NCBI GenBank assembly: GCA_024663395.1
Contig: JANFAH010000019.1
Span: 1,199,176-1,263,175 of the forward strand
Direction: 5' to 3'
DNA from: Pisolithus tinctorius
Taxonomy: Eukaryota; Basidiomycota; Agaricomycetes; Boletales; Pisolithaceae
Length of the DNA: 64,000 nt
This document shows, piece by piece, positions 48,001 to 59,092 of this stretch. Positions within the stretch are counted from its first letter, which is position 1; each line of letters starts with the position of its first letter. Below the pieces are notes generated by a model. That model was not told the DNA's origin. It ran no database searches and worked only from the letters and a program-made list of their open reading frames with translations. Made by a program: the position numbers and the translations under genes.

Positions 48001-48296
48001 GCCGGCATGAAATATCACCTGTCATCGAGCCCCATCGGCGGCAGTAGTCCGTCGGATGGGTGACTGACTGTGGCTATTAGTGACGGCAATGTACTTATAA
48101 CTTGCGGGCCACCGCAGGCCCATTTGACCGATACCGGTTAGGCTGCACTCGGTTATTGGGACACTATTCGTCAATCGTCATACATAGCACGATCAAAATC
48201 CGCGGAAAAATCCCGAATACCTATAAAACAAGTTAGAAGGACATTACTCATGTAACGGACCAGTTATATGCCTGAGGACGGAATATCTCGATAAAT
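45057..48296. other. Gene-poor stretch, nothing firmly recognised
   Basis: About 3.2 kb. Minus-strand frames near 46474-46710 (with ICLSLDLVTGKVIQGGRTVP) and 46830-47045 (with SHFVPLGIRSYENGRLNGF) look somewhat protein-like. They match no family I recognise and could not be linked by splicing. No repeats were noticed apart from a T-run at 45461-45472. Confidence 0.4.
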
Positions 48297-50092
48297 CTAA
48301 TACCGCCTGCTCATTACGAAACAACCCTCATAACTTTGGACGTGAGAGGGACTAAGAGCGTCCCGCCAACGTCCAGACAAATGACCGTCGCTATTCCCAA
48401 CAAGAAACCCACGATACAACCATCTCCCCCGATCACCACCGACCTACACGATGAATGAACGATACAGTCAAAGAATAGCACAAGATGACGTACGTATTCC
48501 TTCAACAGGCTCACCAGTCCATCCAGCGGACGAATACGACCATACAAATTAAACTGACCCCAAGCGGAATGACCCTTGAGCTACATCAGCAAGGTTGCCT
48601 GATCACATCAACGTAGATTTACCTCGCCGATAACTATGATATCACAGATTAATTGCTCGCGCGTTCTGGTGCGCAATGATCGCTTGTAATGAATGACCTC
48701 TTCCATTCCTGGCGTGTAAACCTCCAGAAATTCTGAAAATTCTCGCAGACGAACGTCAGATGGAAAGAACGCTCTGAGAGCATCGCCTAGTCCCAGGGGT
48801 TGAATATTCTCGAGAGACTCTGGCGAGCCCAGTAAGTGATATTCGCGTAATTTCCATGTCTGACGGTGTTGCGCAACCTGGCAATTGCGCAAGACAGGGG
48901 GGAGACCGCCTGACAATAAAGACGAGTATACGTCGAACTCTGTATACTATTAGAGTGTCACGGATGAATTGGAAAGGTAGGTGATTGGACTGACTGTAAA
49001 AAGGCCTTCCCATATGCCTTCGAGTGATCCGGGTATGTGCGACAGTGCCAACGGCGCGCTGGGTCGAGCTAGGTTGATACACCTTTGCCAGTCAGCATCC
49101 CAGTCTTCGCTTTTCCTTGAGTCCAGTGGAAAACTGGAGAGAGCCTTGGGTAAGTGGTTTGTGGCGCCGCGCGAAAGCAACTGCAAGGCGAATGTGAAAT
49201 AGGCGAGTATGGCCGCCGGAGCAAGTGTTGGAGTTGCTACGAAGTATGTCTCGGAAAAATGAGTAAAGCTTGAGGCCGTCGCTCTCGATTCCAAAGTAAA
49301 TTCCGCCCACGAAGGCTCACATATGGCGTACTGGACGACACGCCGTCAGAGGAGGCCACGGTTTACAGATTGGAAATTGCACGAACACGATTGGCTGCCA
49401 AAGCTGTAAGTTTCAATGTACTTATGAGGGCGCGATAGTTAGTTGGGGTCCGAGGCAACGAATCTGAGGTGAAGGATTGACCATGTGACGTTAATTGGCA
49501 GAAGAGGACGAGACTCACCTGGACGAACGAGGAACCATAGCAACCACATTGCCAACGAATTTTTCTCATCTTCCAGAGGCCACTGGTCCCGACTGATCCG
49601 GTGCGACGCCAATGAAGCGCCTTTCTCGTCAAACCAGTAGTCTATCAACCAGGTCTCCATGTTCGCATACTCCCGAAGCTGCCGTTCGTTCTTGCCATCA
49701 TTCTCCAGCATCATCAAATAGGCTAACCAGAGTAGGTCGCGCAAATAACTCGGAGATTCACCATGTTCCGCCGAGTGGTGGTGAACTCTGGCTCCGGCTC
49801 CTGCTCGGATTAACTTCAAATGCGTGAATCTCTTCCGCAGCTCGATGGCAAGGGTCCTTGGAAAGCTTATAGATGAACCTAAACGCCTAAGTGCAGCTCG
49901 GGTGTCAAACTTGAAAGTGAATATACGAGCGTAGAGTACGGGGTTGTTCTCGAATGACAGGCGCTGATAGATATTCCGACATGTTCTCAGCAATGGTGGA
50001 AGATCCAATGGTGGGCCAACCCGCGATTCCGTCGCTGCAAAGTAAGCAATGTCTTCAAGGACTTCCTGGGGTAGTTGCGAAAACGAAAGCAT
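48297..50092 (-). CDS. F-box-like protein, family member A
   Basis: Six exons: 50092-49519, 49463-49387, 49330-48995, 48946-48623, 48574-48494 and 48443-48297. They sum to 1539 nt (512 codons plus stop). The N-terminus is F-box-like (MLSFSQLPQEVLEDIAYFAA, then LLRTCRNIYQRLSFENNPVL). The C-terminal half has the marks shared with members B and C: HIPGSLEGIWEGLF, a DIIVIGE segment ending an exon, GQFNLYGRIRPLDGLVSLLK in its own exon, and RGFLVGN...SGRWRDA at the end. F-box proteins link substrates to SCF ubiquitin ligases; the function of this agaricomycete family is not known. Two introns use less common donors (GTTCGT, GTCAGT), supported by equivalent positions in the paralogs. The start is the first Met before the F-box. 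Confidence 0.85.
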
Positions 50093-50401
50093 TTCCGGTT
50101 GAGAGGGTTGAACGTTGAGGCCTTGAGGCCGTGCGCTAGAGTGTTGTGGAATTCCACTAGGCACCTAGCAGTGACGCATTAGGATTTCCTGATTCATGTG
50201 TAGCCTAGTAAGCTGTAAATACATAGTAGTCTATAGCTAATAACCAGTGAACCACTCGGACGATATACTTCCTGGCGGATAGTTTTAACGGGGCTAATGA
50301 TACCACGAAAGCCAATATGTTAGGTAGCAATACTTAGTAAGAGATGTATGTATACTATAGTGGCTCAATATATAAATGTCATCGACGTTCATGACGGGGC
50401 C

Positions 50402-52455
50402 TTAGGGAGTCGCCGCGAACTTGGACATACTGAAGATGGATTCCCACTCAGCCGGCTGTTCGCCAACTGATATACTTCTCCACCTGCCAACAAAGTTACA
50501 AGAGGAGATCACTGTCGGGGGCCGCAGGCAACGCGGTGATCAGATCTTCGACACAGGTACCACAAAAAAGCCAGATTACTTGCCATATCCCCTAAACAGC
50601 GCACGGCCAAGCTGGTCTGTATGATCTTCGGCCTGTGCTCATCGTGAGCATTAACAAGGCAAGATGACGATGGACGCTCACAGGTTCGCGCACAAGAACG
50701 ATCAGCCCGTCCGACGGTCGAACCCTTCCTACGTACTTATATCCATGCCACGCCGAGGCGTAAGGTTCTTCCGTCTGAGATACCTTGCATCAGAAAATAG
50801 CAATGGTTTTTTCACAACGCCATACCTCGCCCACAATAATAACGTCGCGAATTTCACCGCTGTGGGATGGGTCCTGGACATCACTGCACTGGGGAGAATT
50901 TTGTGGCCGCCGAAGTGGCACATAGGTAGTCCGGAAAGAGTTGTTTTTTCCAATAAATTCTATTCCATTCTGTCCAAATGCCAGATGAGTCAGATTTTGC
51001 ATGTTGACAGCACTTAAAAAAATCAACCCACCTCGACTTTATACGACCGGCAACCCTGAGGCATGAAAGCATTAAAGAATGCGTTCCCATCTCGCTCCAC
51101 GGGTACAGGTGTCGTTGGCGAATAACAGTAGTACTCGCGAAAATGGACGTAGAGTGGAAACCGGCCAAAGAATGGGAGGGCTGATGGTGCCTCAGGGGAC
51201 GACATCATCGATTTGTAGACGTCCAGGAAAGGCGTCTACGAGAAATGAGTTCCGGAAATTTTCCTCGATAAATAACTAACCATGGAGGAACCTCGCCAAT
51301 AACCGGTCAAGGTACCGGGAATATAATAACCCGATATCGTGGGCGGAGTGCCAACCAACGACCGAGACCAGTCCGCATCATGACTTCGACTCTTGAGATA
51401 ACCATTAACCTGCGGGTCGTCCGAGTGGGAGCAAATTAAGCGAGTATTACAATGCGTGTTAAAGTGATCGACGTCCTCCTTGGTAGGGCCGAGCAGGATT
51501 CCCCTCGATAAGGCCTCCTGACGATTAGCTGGTAGTTCAGGAGGTACTTTGAGGGGAAACTCCTCCGCCCTAGCGAACTGACTGAGGATGGCGAAGGGGG
51601 CTATGGGTGGAAGAGTAAATTGGGTTTGAACCCCGAAGTATTCTATGGTCATCGAGACAGGTCGAGGCGGAGGGTAGACACCATGACTCGATACGGCTAG
51701 CTCGATTTTGTCGGAGAGATAAAACATAGTTTCAGGCTCCGTGAAACACGGATACTGGGAGTAGTGAGTAATGCATGCATGAGGAAAGCGTACGTACGTA
51801 CTCGGAAGCCTGCGTACGCGTAATATGATAAAATATCAATGATTCTTTGTCGGAGTTGTGCCTCCTGGCGGAGGCCGCCTACTCGGCGGGATGAAAATGA
51901 CAACACGTGTAAAATTGGAGAGACCCTACAATGCGAGGTGATAAACCAGAGTAAGGCAACAGCCAGGGTGTTGACCTCATTCTCCAAAGGCCACGCGTTC
52001 TCACCCGAGGCGTCTTGCGTGATACGTTTATGGAGGAGAAGCTCCAAGAATCCAACGAGATCTGCCCAGACTACCTGTCCCTGATTGCGGCCGTCGTCCT
52101 CTAGAAACATGATGTACACGGTAGCCAGTATAGCCGCCAGATCAGGATGGTTGAAGTCTCTGCGACGGATGCATTGGAGGGCAATGTGCCGCATTTTGAG
52201 TTCTTGCTTCAGAGCTGGGACAGAGAGCCTCGGAGACGGTAGATGGCGGTTAGGAGAAGATATGTCGAAGCTGTGAAGAAAAAGCATGAGATACAGGTGG
52301 GGATTGTGTTCCACAGAGAGGGCTTCATTCAATGTCCGGCAGCTGAGACGAAGGGATCGCAGCACAGAGGGGGGGCCATGAGGAGCGTCACGGACAGCCA
52401 ACAGAATGACATGTTCCAGTATCTCTGAGGGGGTTGTGAGGAGGGAGGGAGGCAT
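50402..52455 (-). CDS. F-box-like protein, family member B, last exon possibly damaged
   Basis: Exons 52455-51802, 51754-51281, 51235-51032, 50969-50826 and 50774-50682 join in frame (1569 nt). Start MPPSLLTTPSEILEHVILLA is followed by LRLSCRTLNEALSVEHNPHL, the same F-box-like opening as member A. Shared later marks are IPGTLTGYWRGSSM, RDVIIVGE at an exon end, and WHGYKYVGRVRPSDGLIVLV in a 93-nt exon. The expected final exon is visible (SCNFVGRWRSISVGEQPAE, then WESIFSMSKFAATP, stop at 50402). No acceptor joins it in the right phase without a frame change near 50545-50560, so the C-terminus may be broken. Member B lacks the intron that splits the first exon of A. Its start codon is 2.4 kb from eEF1B-alpha. 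Confidence 0.78.
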
Positions 52456-54849
52456 GTTTGCGGACGGTGCTCATCTGGCTATGGTACCTACATATAATAT
52501 GTACAGACAGGTGGGTCTCTCCAGATCGCATCTAAGTTGCGGGAACCTGGAAAGACGGCATGCGGAATGGATAGATTGTCACCGCATGACGCTTCTCACG
52601 GTTGTTAGTGACCTCAAACGACAACCTTCATCGCCTCGCCACGGAGCGCTCGTCAAATGGCGTATAGGAGGCCAGTGGCAGCCAAGCAGACTTGCTGATC
52701 GGAGCGGCATTCATCAATTTTTGACGGACGATGCTCTCACCTGAGAAAAAAAAGCGCCGGTTAGCCCCGGAGACATGCCCCGTATATGATCGTAGCCGAA
52801 GCGGTGGAGCCTCCGACGCGTTACTTGCTAAAAATGGAAGATCGAAATCAGCCCAGCAATGAGGGGGGCGCCAATCGGGGTCTGCCCTTGACGGGCTGCG
52901 TCAGCCGCACAGCAACACACCAGGCATGCCGCCGACTCGGAGCACTGCCGTTCAAGGCCCATATCTAAAGGTTGTATAGTTCCTGTATACTCTTATTTAG
53001 GCCCCCCTCAGTGCCGTGAGTTGACTTCTGTGTGGTGGGGCGGCCGTTTCTCCGGTGGCAGTGTGAACCTACAAAGTTCATAGGCTACGAATCTCCGTTC
53101 ACCTCCGGCCTACGACGTACATGAACGCGTGCAGTGCCACGGTGTAGTTCGGGTGTCGTCAGCGGGTTTCATTGTTCCGCATGCTAATCAAAGCCAATCA
53201 AACCTCATGAAACGGCCGAAGGCGGTAATCAAAGTATTAGCACCTCCGCAGCTTTGAGCCGAGCTGTGGACCAAGTTGATCGTTGTTTTGCCAGCCAGCG
53301 AATGGCATAAATCTGTGAGAACCCACTGTTTACAGTATTAGGCATGCCCGCCGCAACTCACCACTAGGTTATTTCGCCTCGCTTGCAACCGGTGAGGCCT
53401 ATGAGGTGTGTTCTTCGGACGGGGACTGCCGTGACTCTGCAGCCGTAATTAATGGTCGTTCGGTCTGTTTACGCTCATCGGATGACTAGTACTATGATAG
53501 AAGATTTCAATTGCACACCAAAAAAGGAAAGTATCGACAAGTGCTTCGGCATCATGGGTCGCGCCCGCCGAGCTGATCAGCCTGTGATAATATGCCAGTC
53601 TTTGTAGTTTTTCCGATGGAATAAATACGTGGAGAGTTGGGGTAGTGTGTATTATCGACGATGGAAGCTGGAGTTATCTGAATCTGCCCACTGCAACTGA
53701 GAAAAAATTACTGTCCCCACTAGTGAGTGTTCCGATTAGTGCACTGATTTTAGACTCATCTCGACCACTTCATAAGCAGCATTAGACCAGACTGCGCTGT
53801 ACGGATATATCTTGGCTCCATTGCGGTCAGATTCTAGCTGACAGCCAGATCCTAGTGATGAAGCCGAAGTTGTCATTTCTATGGAGCAACATTTTGAGAC
53901 GAAAGGACGTGAACTTATCCACACAGCGTGGAAGCAATTTCCGTCGCAGATTGTGTCACATTCACCTGTTAAGTTTCTGGTAGCGAAGAGGCCGAACGCT
54001 GACCGTGATGGAAATACAAATTACAAGTATCCAATCCCAGGAATTGAATGGCGAACCCACACTCTTGAGTCATCGGGCATGAGGTGCATTTCTCAGTATG
54101 CCACTCCCGTGAACATGAGGTGATCCCGGTGGGCACTCCCACAGGAGGTCCCCAGTATTATGTACGTTTTCCCGATTGCGGCATGGCTACATTGTCTGCG
54201 TGTAAGTCTCCTGACAGTGAACCACGCACCGGTAGCAGAATTAGCGTACGCAGCCCAAACGAAGCCCGCATCGGATAGGAAGTTCCGGAATTCGCTAGTC
54301 CAGAGCAAGAAACTCAGTCTACTTATCAGTCGTAAGAACACGATTGTCGTTACGAGAGCGACAGGTTACCCTCTGATATCGGTATATTTCATTTCATTTG
54401 ATATGCGAGCGTACAATTCAGACGCCTATAATACATACCTTCAATAGACTGGATGCAGAGACCTGTGGTCCGCCGACAGTGCATGATATAGAAAGATCAG
54501 CGGTAGTTTGAGCTGGCAGTAACTCCGGGTGCCAACAGCCTCGAGAATACGTCAGACGCCACAAACTGACCACTCTCCGCGTAAGTGCTGTGACTTGAAA
54601 GGCGGTGAAGGTGTTGGTCAATGCGATCGAGCTCTTCGTCGACGCGTTCTTACTTAGGAGGCCCGTCGGGCAATACCTGAGACCGTCGCTCGACCCTGAG
54701 ATCGTAATACTACTAATAACTGAACGATCAAGATCACCCTATTGATCAAGTTGAGCCTGCCCTTAAGTAATCATTAAACTCGCCACAGTGAAAAAAAAGC
54801 TAGTGAAGGCAACTTTTTTTTCCGCTTCGACCACTTTCTCAACAAAAAA
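52456..54849. other. Intergenic, nothing recognised
   Basis: About 2.4 kb with no conserved frame. The right end contains the eEF1B-alpha promoter, with pyrimidine tracts and a short 5' leader 'ctcaacaaaaaaatg' before its start codon. Confidence 0.5.
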
Positions 54850-55889
54850 ATGTCTCTCAATTTGGAGGCTCTCGAGGGCCACCTCGTCACTAGGTCATAC
54901 ATTGAAGGGTGAGTCGTCATCTGTTTCGATGGTCTTTTTTCGATCAAATGGGATGAGTACACAATGCTATGGTCCGTGTTTCCAAGAAGCGACTAGACAC
55001 CGCTGCTCAGTATGCCGATATCTTTTACCTAGCAATCTGACCTCAAAACTTTGTCCGATTAACTTCGTGTGGTTCTGACATTCATTTCCACGTTTCAGGT
55101 ATGCTCCATCGCAAGCCGATGTCCACGTTTTCAAGCTGGTCACTGAGCCGATCGATTCCAAGTATCCTCATATCAAAAGATGGTTCACGCACATCAAGTC
55201 ATATGCTGCTGAGCACGATAACCTACCTGGCACCAGCAATGCTGGTCAAGCCTTTGTCCAGGCTGCCGTTGGTTCTGCTGCCGAGCCTGAGGCAGCAGAA
55301 GGAGAGGAGGAAGAAGATATTGATCTCTTTGGCTCAGGTGATGAAGAAGAAGATGCTGAGGCTGAAAGGCTCAAGGCCGAGCGCGTTGCCGCTTATAATG
55401 CCCGCAAGGCGAACAAACCTAAGACAGTTGCAAAAGTAAGCGTTGTCACCTGTTCTGGTTTGGTGTTCTTTGTCATTCACACGCGGGTTTTTTTTACAAG
55501 TCTGTTGTAACCTTGGAAGTCAAGCCATGGGATGACGAAACCGACATGAAGGCCCTAGAGGACTCTGTAAGGTCCATCTCAATGGAGGGACTTGTGTGGG
55601 GTGCAAGCAAGTTGGTGGCAATCGGATATGGTATCAAGAAGTTGCAAATCACGCTCGTTGTCGGTTGGTATCGCTCTCTCCCTACTTGGAACAGCCCATG
55701 ACTCAGTTTACTTATTTAAATTTCTTTCTCAGAGGATGAGCTTATTTCTTTGGACGAACTTCAGGAGAAGATCGCTGAATTTGATGACTACGTCCAGAGC
55801 ACGGATGTTGCCGCGATGCAGAGTAGGTGTCGCCGTGCCTTGTGATCGCGTGCTGTTAATCTGACAGATGACCTTTTCCAGAGCTGTAG
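54850..55889 (+). CDS. Translation elongation factor eEF1B alpha (EF-1 beta), nucleotide exchange subunit
   Basis: Five exons: 54850-54908, 55099-55435, 55501-55663, 55733-55822 and 55882-55889. They sum to 657 nt (218 codons plus stop), normal for this family (yeast EFB1). The N-terminal helical domain ([20 protein letters not shown], then [19 protein letters not shown]) binds eEF1B-gamma. An acidic centre with [20 protein letters not shown] includes the conserved DLFG segment. The C-terminal exchange domain has [40 protein letters not shown] and [20 protein letters not shown], ending MQKL. It catalyses GDP/GTP exchange on eEF1A. The final exon is 8 nt (completing Lys, then Leu, stop). The first intron is 190 nt, long for this locus, as is common for highly expressed translation genes. 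Confidence 0.96.
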
Positions 55890-57073
55890 ACGATACCTGT
55901 AGTGATTGTGAGGAACTCTTGGGGATGCTGTATGATGTGGGAATATGTAGAGAAGAATGTAGAAGAACTTTGTAGTCAAATGGAGGTGTATCTTGTTCCT
56001 TGGTGGTGCCTAGTGTGTATAGCATGTCACTGCCCAACGGGCTTGATAGGCAACGAGGTCTTGCAGCGCGGGTGTTGCGTGCCGCAGCCACTCGCAGTCA
56101 CACAACTTGCCAATACCGGACAACAAGGTGACACATCTTGGCCTGCCCGCCGCATGTCAATCTTTTTGCTGTGTGCAGTGAGCGCATGAAAATGTTGGCA
56201 GAAGATTCGGCTTAATGCGTCAAATCCGATCAATGGAACAAGGTTAACTCTCGATAGTACCCAAAGAAGAATTCATTTGGTCGGCTCCCATCAACGGCTC
56301 GTGCCATTCTCTTAGCGTCAGTGAGCGAGCGCGCGCAACTGAGCGGTGATGTTCATAAATCACGGCCACTTCCAGTTCGTTATTATGGCACCGAAACGCG
56401 TTCATTTAAGCATTACCAATTTGTATGTGAGTTTTCATGTATATACATTGGTCATTTGACTCCATAGATCTCAGCGACCGCAAGGCAGTGGTCTTAACAG
56501 CCCCGTTCTCTACGGAAAGACGAACCTTGGCAAGCCTCGCGGATCACGCATATCGTGCGCTCTGTGCAAGCATGGACGGCTTTTCTGGTCGTGTTTCCCT
56601 TTACGAGATGCTCGTGAAGGAGAATTCGGGATGTCGTATTGGTGACTTGACCACGGCCTTCCCGCTCATATGGCTTCTGCCGCTATTATTGTAGGAACGT
56701 CACCGTAATCATGAGCTGATTGACGGCGTTTTCGGTCAATTCTTTCACAACTCCCAACCTCCCTCTCCCATTCGCAGCCCTCACTTGCGTTCCCGAATAG
56801 ATGGGTGTGAAGTAGCTAAATGAAAAAAAAATCCAACCAGGCACGCGCAACAAGTGAGGGGCGTGGTGTGAATCAAGATCTGATCTCGCCGGTGTGTCTC
56901 CCACTTGTTCTGAACTTGTCAGCCAGTCTGATTCCTAACAGGAATGGTAAAGTCTCACTTGCTAGCATCGGTGATCAAGTTACGCTAGGGATGGCACTTG
57001 GCCATTCTCTCTTCCGTCCCCACCGTATTTAAAGCAGCCTATCCTTGACAGCTGCTGGCCCCCCAAACTCAAG
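55890..57073. other. Intergenic, promoter of F-box member C
   Basis: About 1.2 kb. No conserved frame. A TATA-like 'gtatttaaagcag' lies about 48 bp before the start codon of the next gene. Confidence 0.45.
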
Positions 57074-59092
57074 ATGTCGTCGTCTCTGGAACGTATCCCG
57101 CTTGATGTCCTCCTGCAAATCGCATTCTTTAGCGCGGAGCCCGCGCCACTGACGTCGCTCGATAGTCTACTTCAGCTTCTCCTCACCTCCCGTACACTCT
57201 ATCATCTCTTGTCGATTCGGACATGCCCTCAGCTATACGCTGACATTTTCCGCGTAACTTTCGACCTGTCGGGGTATCTTCGCAAGTCAGGGCAATGTGC
57301 TAAGACAACGTCATACCTTGCGCAGGAACTCCGGAGGCGTGCAGGTTTACTGCGCCGGATTCGTCGGTCTCATATGACTCACGAACACCTACTTTCGGAC
57401 CTCTGGGGCATATATTTCATGCTTCTCGAGAGTGATTCTCTCAACGAGATGCATCTGCATTCCGTTGGTGTTTCCCAATGGATACTAGGCGTTCTGGAGA
57501 ACCTCTGTCCCGCGACCGGTTCCTGTGATCAGCAAACTGTTGCACTCGCTATTGTAGTGGCGTCTTTGGTCTTGTCACGGAGTGAGTCTGTTCCTGGCCC
57601 GTGGGGATCCTAATTGAACATGATTCTAATCAGATGATATTTCCGCGCTGCGGCCGGAGGCCTACAATCGGATACTCGATTCGATACGGCCATTCGCAAC
57701 GTATACACCTCTCGTGAGTATAGCCGCTCGCTATCATGTGATCTCTCTCTCACCAGCAGTATGACAGCACCTTCATGAGGACGTAAGTGGCGTTGTTGTC
57801 TTCTTAGTTTTCACGATCAACCGATGTGTTCCCGACACAGGCTGCGCGTTCTCACTATTTCGGTCAGGGGCCAAGCGATGGCACTCTCTACAACGGATTG
57901 ACGATATTTCCACCGAATCTTTCGTCATCTTCCATATTCCTGACATTTGCTTTGAAAGAGGCAATACCTCTCCAAGTTCCCCCTCATCTTCCGGCAACGA
58001 GGGCGGAAGCGATTGCTGTAGGAAATGATGGGCCGACGAAGGAAGATTTCTTTGCCGTTACAGCGATGAGAACGCCGCTTCTGGCGGATTCATTCCAGCC
58101 AAGTCGGTCTCGCGAATCTGTCTCAGATCTTTCTCAAGAAGAGCAACGGCCATCAAGAAGCACGATACATGATGAAGACTTCTCTCGCGTAGCTCGGCGC
58201 TTGGATCTTTTCCCTTGTGCTCAGGAGCTTGAGACATATCTACCTGGTCTACTTACCGGTATTTGGGAAGGGAGTTACATGGTATGTTGCTTAATTGGTA
58301 ATCGAAGATGCATGTGCACGATTGCTGACACTTGTGCGTCCCAGGTGGCGCCGTCGGTTGCCGCGCACCCTTTTGGCATTGAAGAGAACCAGGACTTCCT
58401 CTGTCGGAAGCCCATCCAATTCCGGCTGGAAGAGTTTCTTTCTTTCGCTCCATGGCTTCCCTTGCCGATCGACTCCAGCCCATCCACGGACAATCACGGG
58501 TTGCAGAATCCGTCTGACAGAAATGATGAACCCCCTTCGGTGTGTTTTCTGGGCACACTAGCATTGGTGCAGCTGTCATACTAACTCCCGAACTTTCTGA
58601 TACAGCGTTCTGTCCAGTTTATCGATGGCAACACGGGGAAATGCTATGATTACGAGCCCCTTCGCCTAAGTGGCGTACCCAAGTCTGGCAGGAACGCTCG
58701 GCACGCCTTGGATGTCGTCATCATTGGTGAAGTAAGAGGCCCCTTTTTGTCCGTGCTCAGGCACGTTGTGCTCACGCCCATCCGGCAGACTCCACGCCGG
58801 TTCCAGGTTGCATGGGGTGCTTATAAGTACATCGGGCGGGTTCGCTTATCGGACGGATTAATTAGCCTAACACGGAAACCGGTGAGTCCATGTCAATCTC
58901 CCTGCGAGTGATTTATTCGTGCTCACTCCGTTTTATATTTAGCTGACAGCTTCAGAAGACGGGTCTGGGATTTGGGTATTTGAGGGGTACCTCCAAAGCA
59001 GACGCACGTTCGTTGGTAGGTGGAACTCGCTGAGCACAGACGAGCCGGGGGTAGGAGGCATATTTAGTGTTTCCAAGACTTCGGACTCATAG
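57074..59092 (+). CDS. F-box-like protein, family member C
   Basis: Proposed exons: 57074-57581, 57634-57713, 57841-58281, 58345-58539, 58606-58731, 58789-58881 and 58943-59092. They sum to 1593 nt (530 codons plus stop). The opening MSSSLERIPLDVLLQIAFFS with LLLTSRTLYHLLSIRTCPQL is the F-box-like part. The later marks match members A and B: LPGLLTGIWEGSYM at an exon end, ALDVVIIGE at an exon end, a 93-nt exon with WGAYKYIGRVRLSDGLISLT, and the final exon WVFEGYLQSRRTFVGRW. The 57714-57840 join is the least certain; a small exon at about 57760 (YDSTFM) may exist. It lies in opposite orientation to A and B, with eEF1B-alpha between. The role is unknown beyond probable SCF-type substrate recognition. 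Confidence 0.82.

Noticed and set aside
53000..54700. Search for a gene between F-box B and eEF1B-alpha
   Set aside because: Frames are short, mutually overlapping and without motifs or consistent splice sites.
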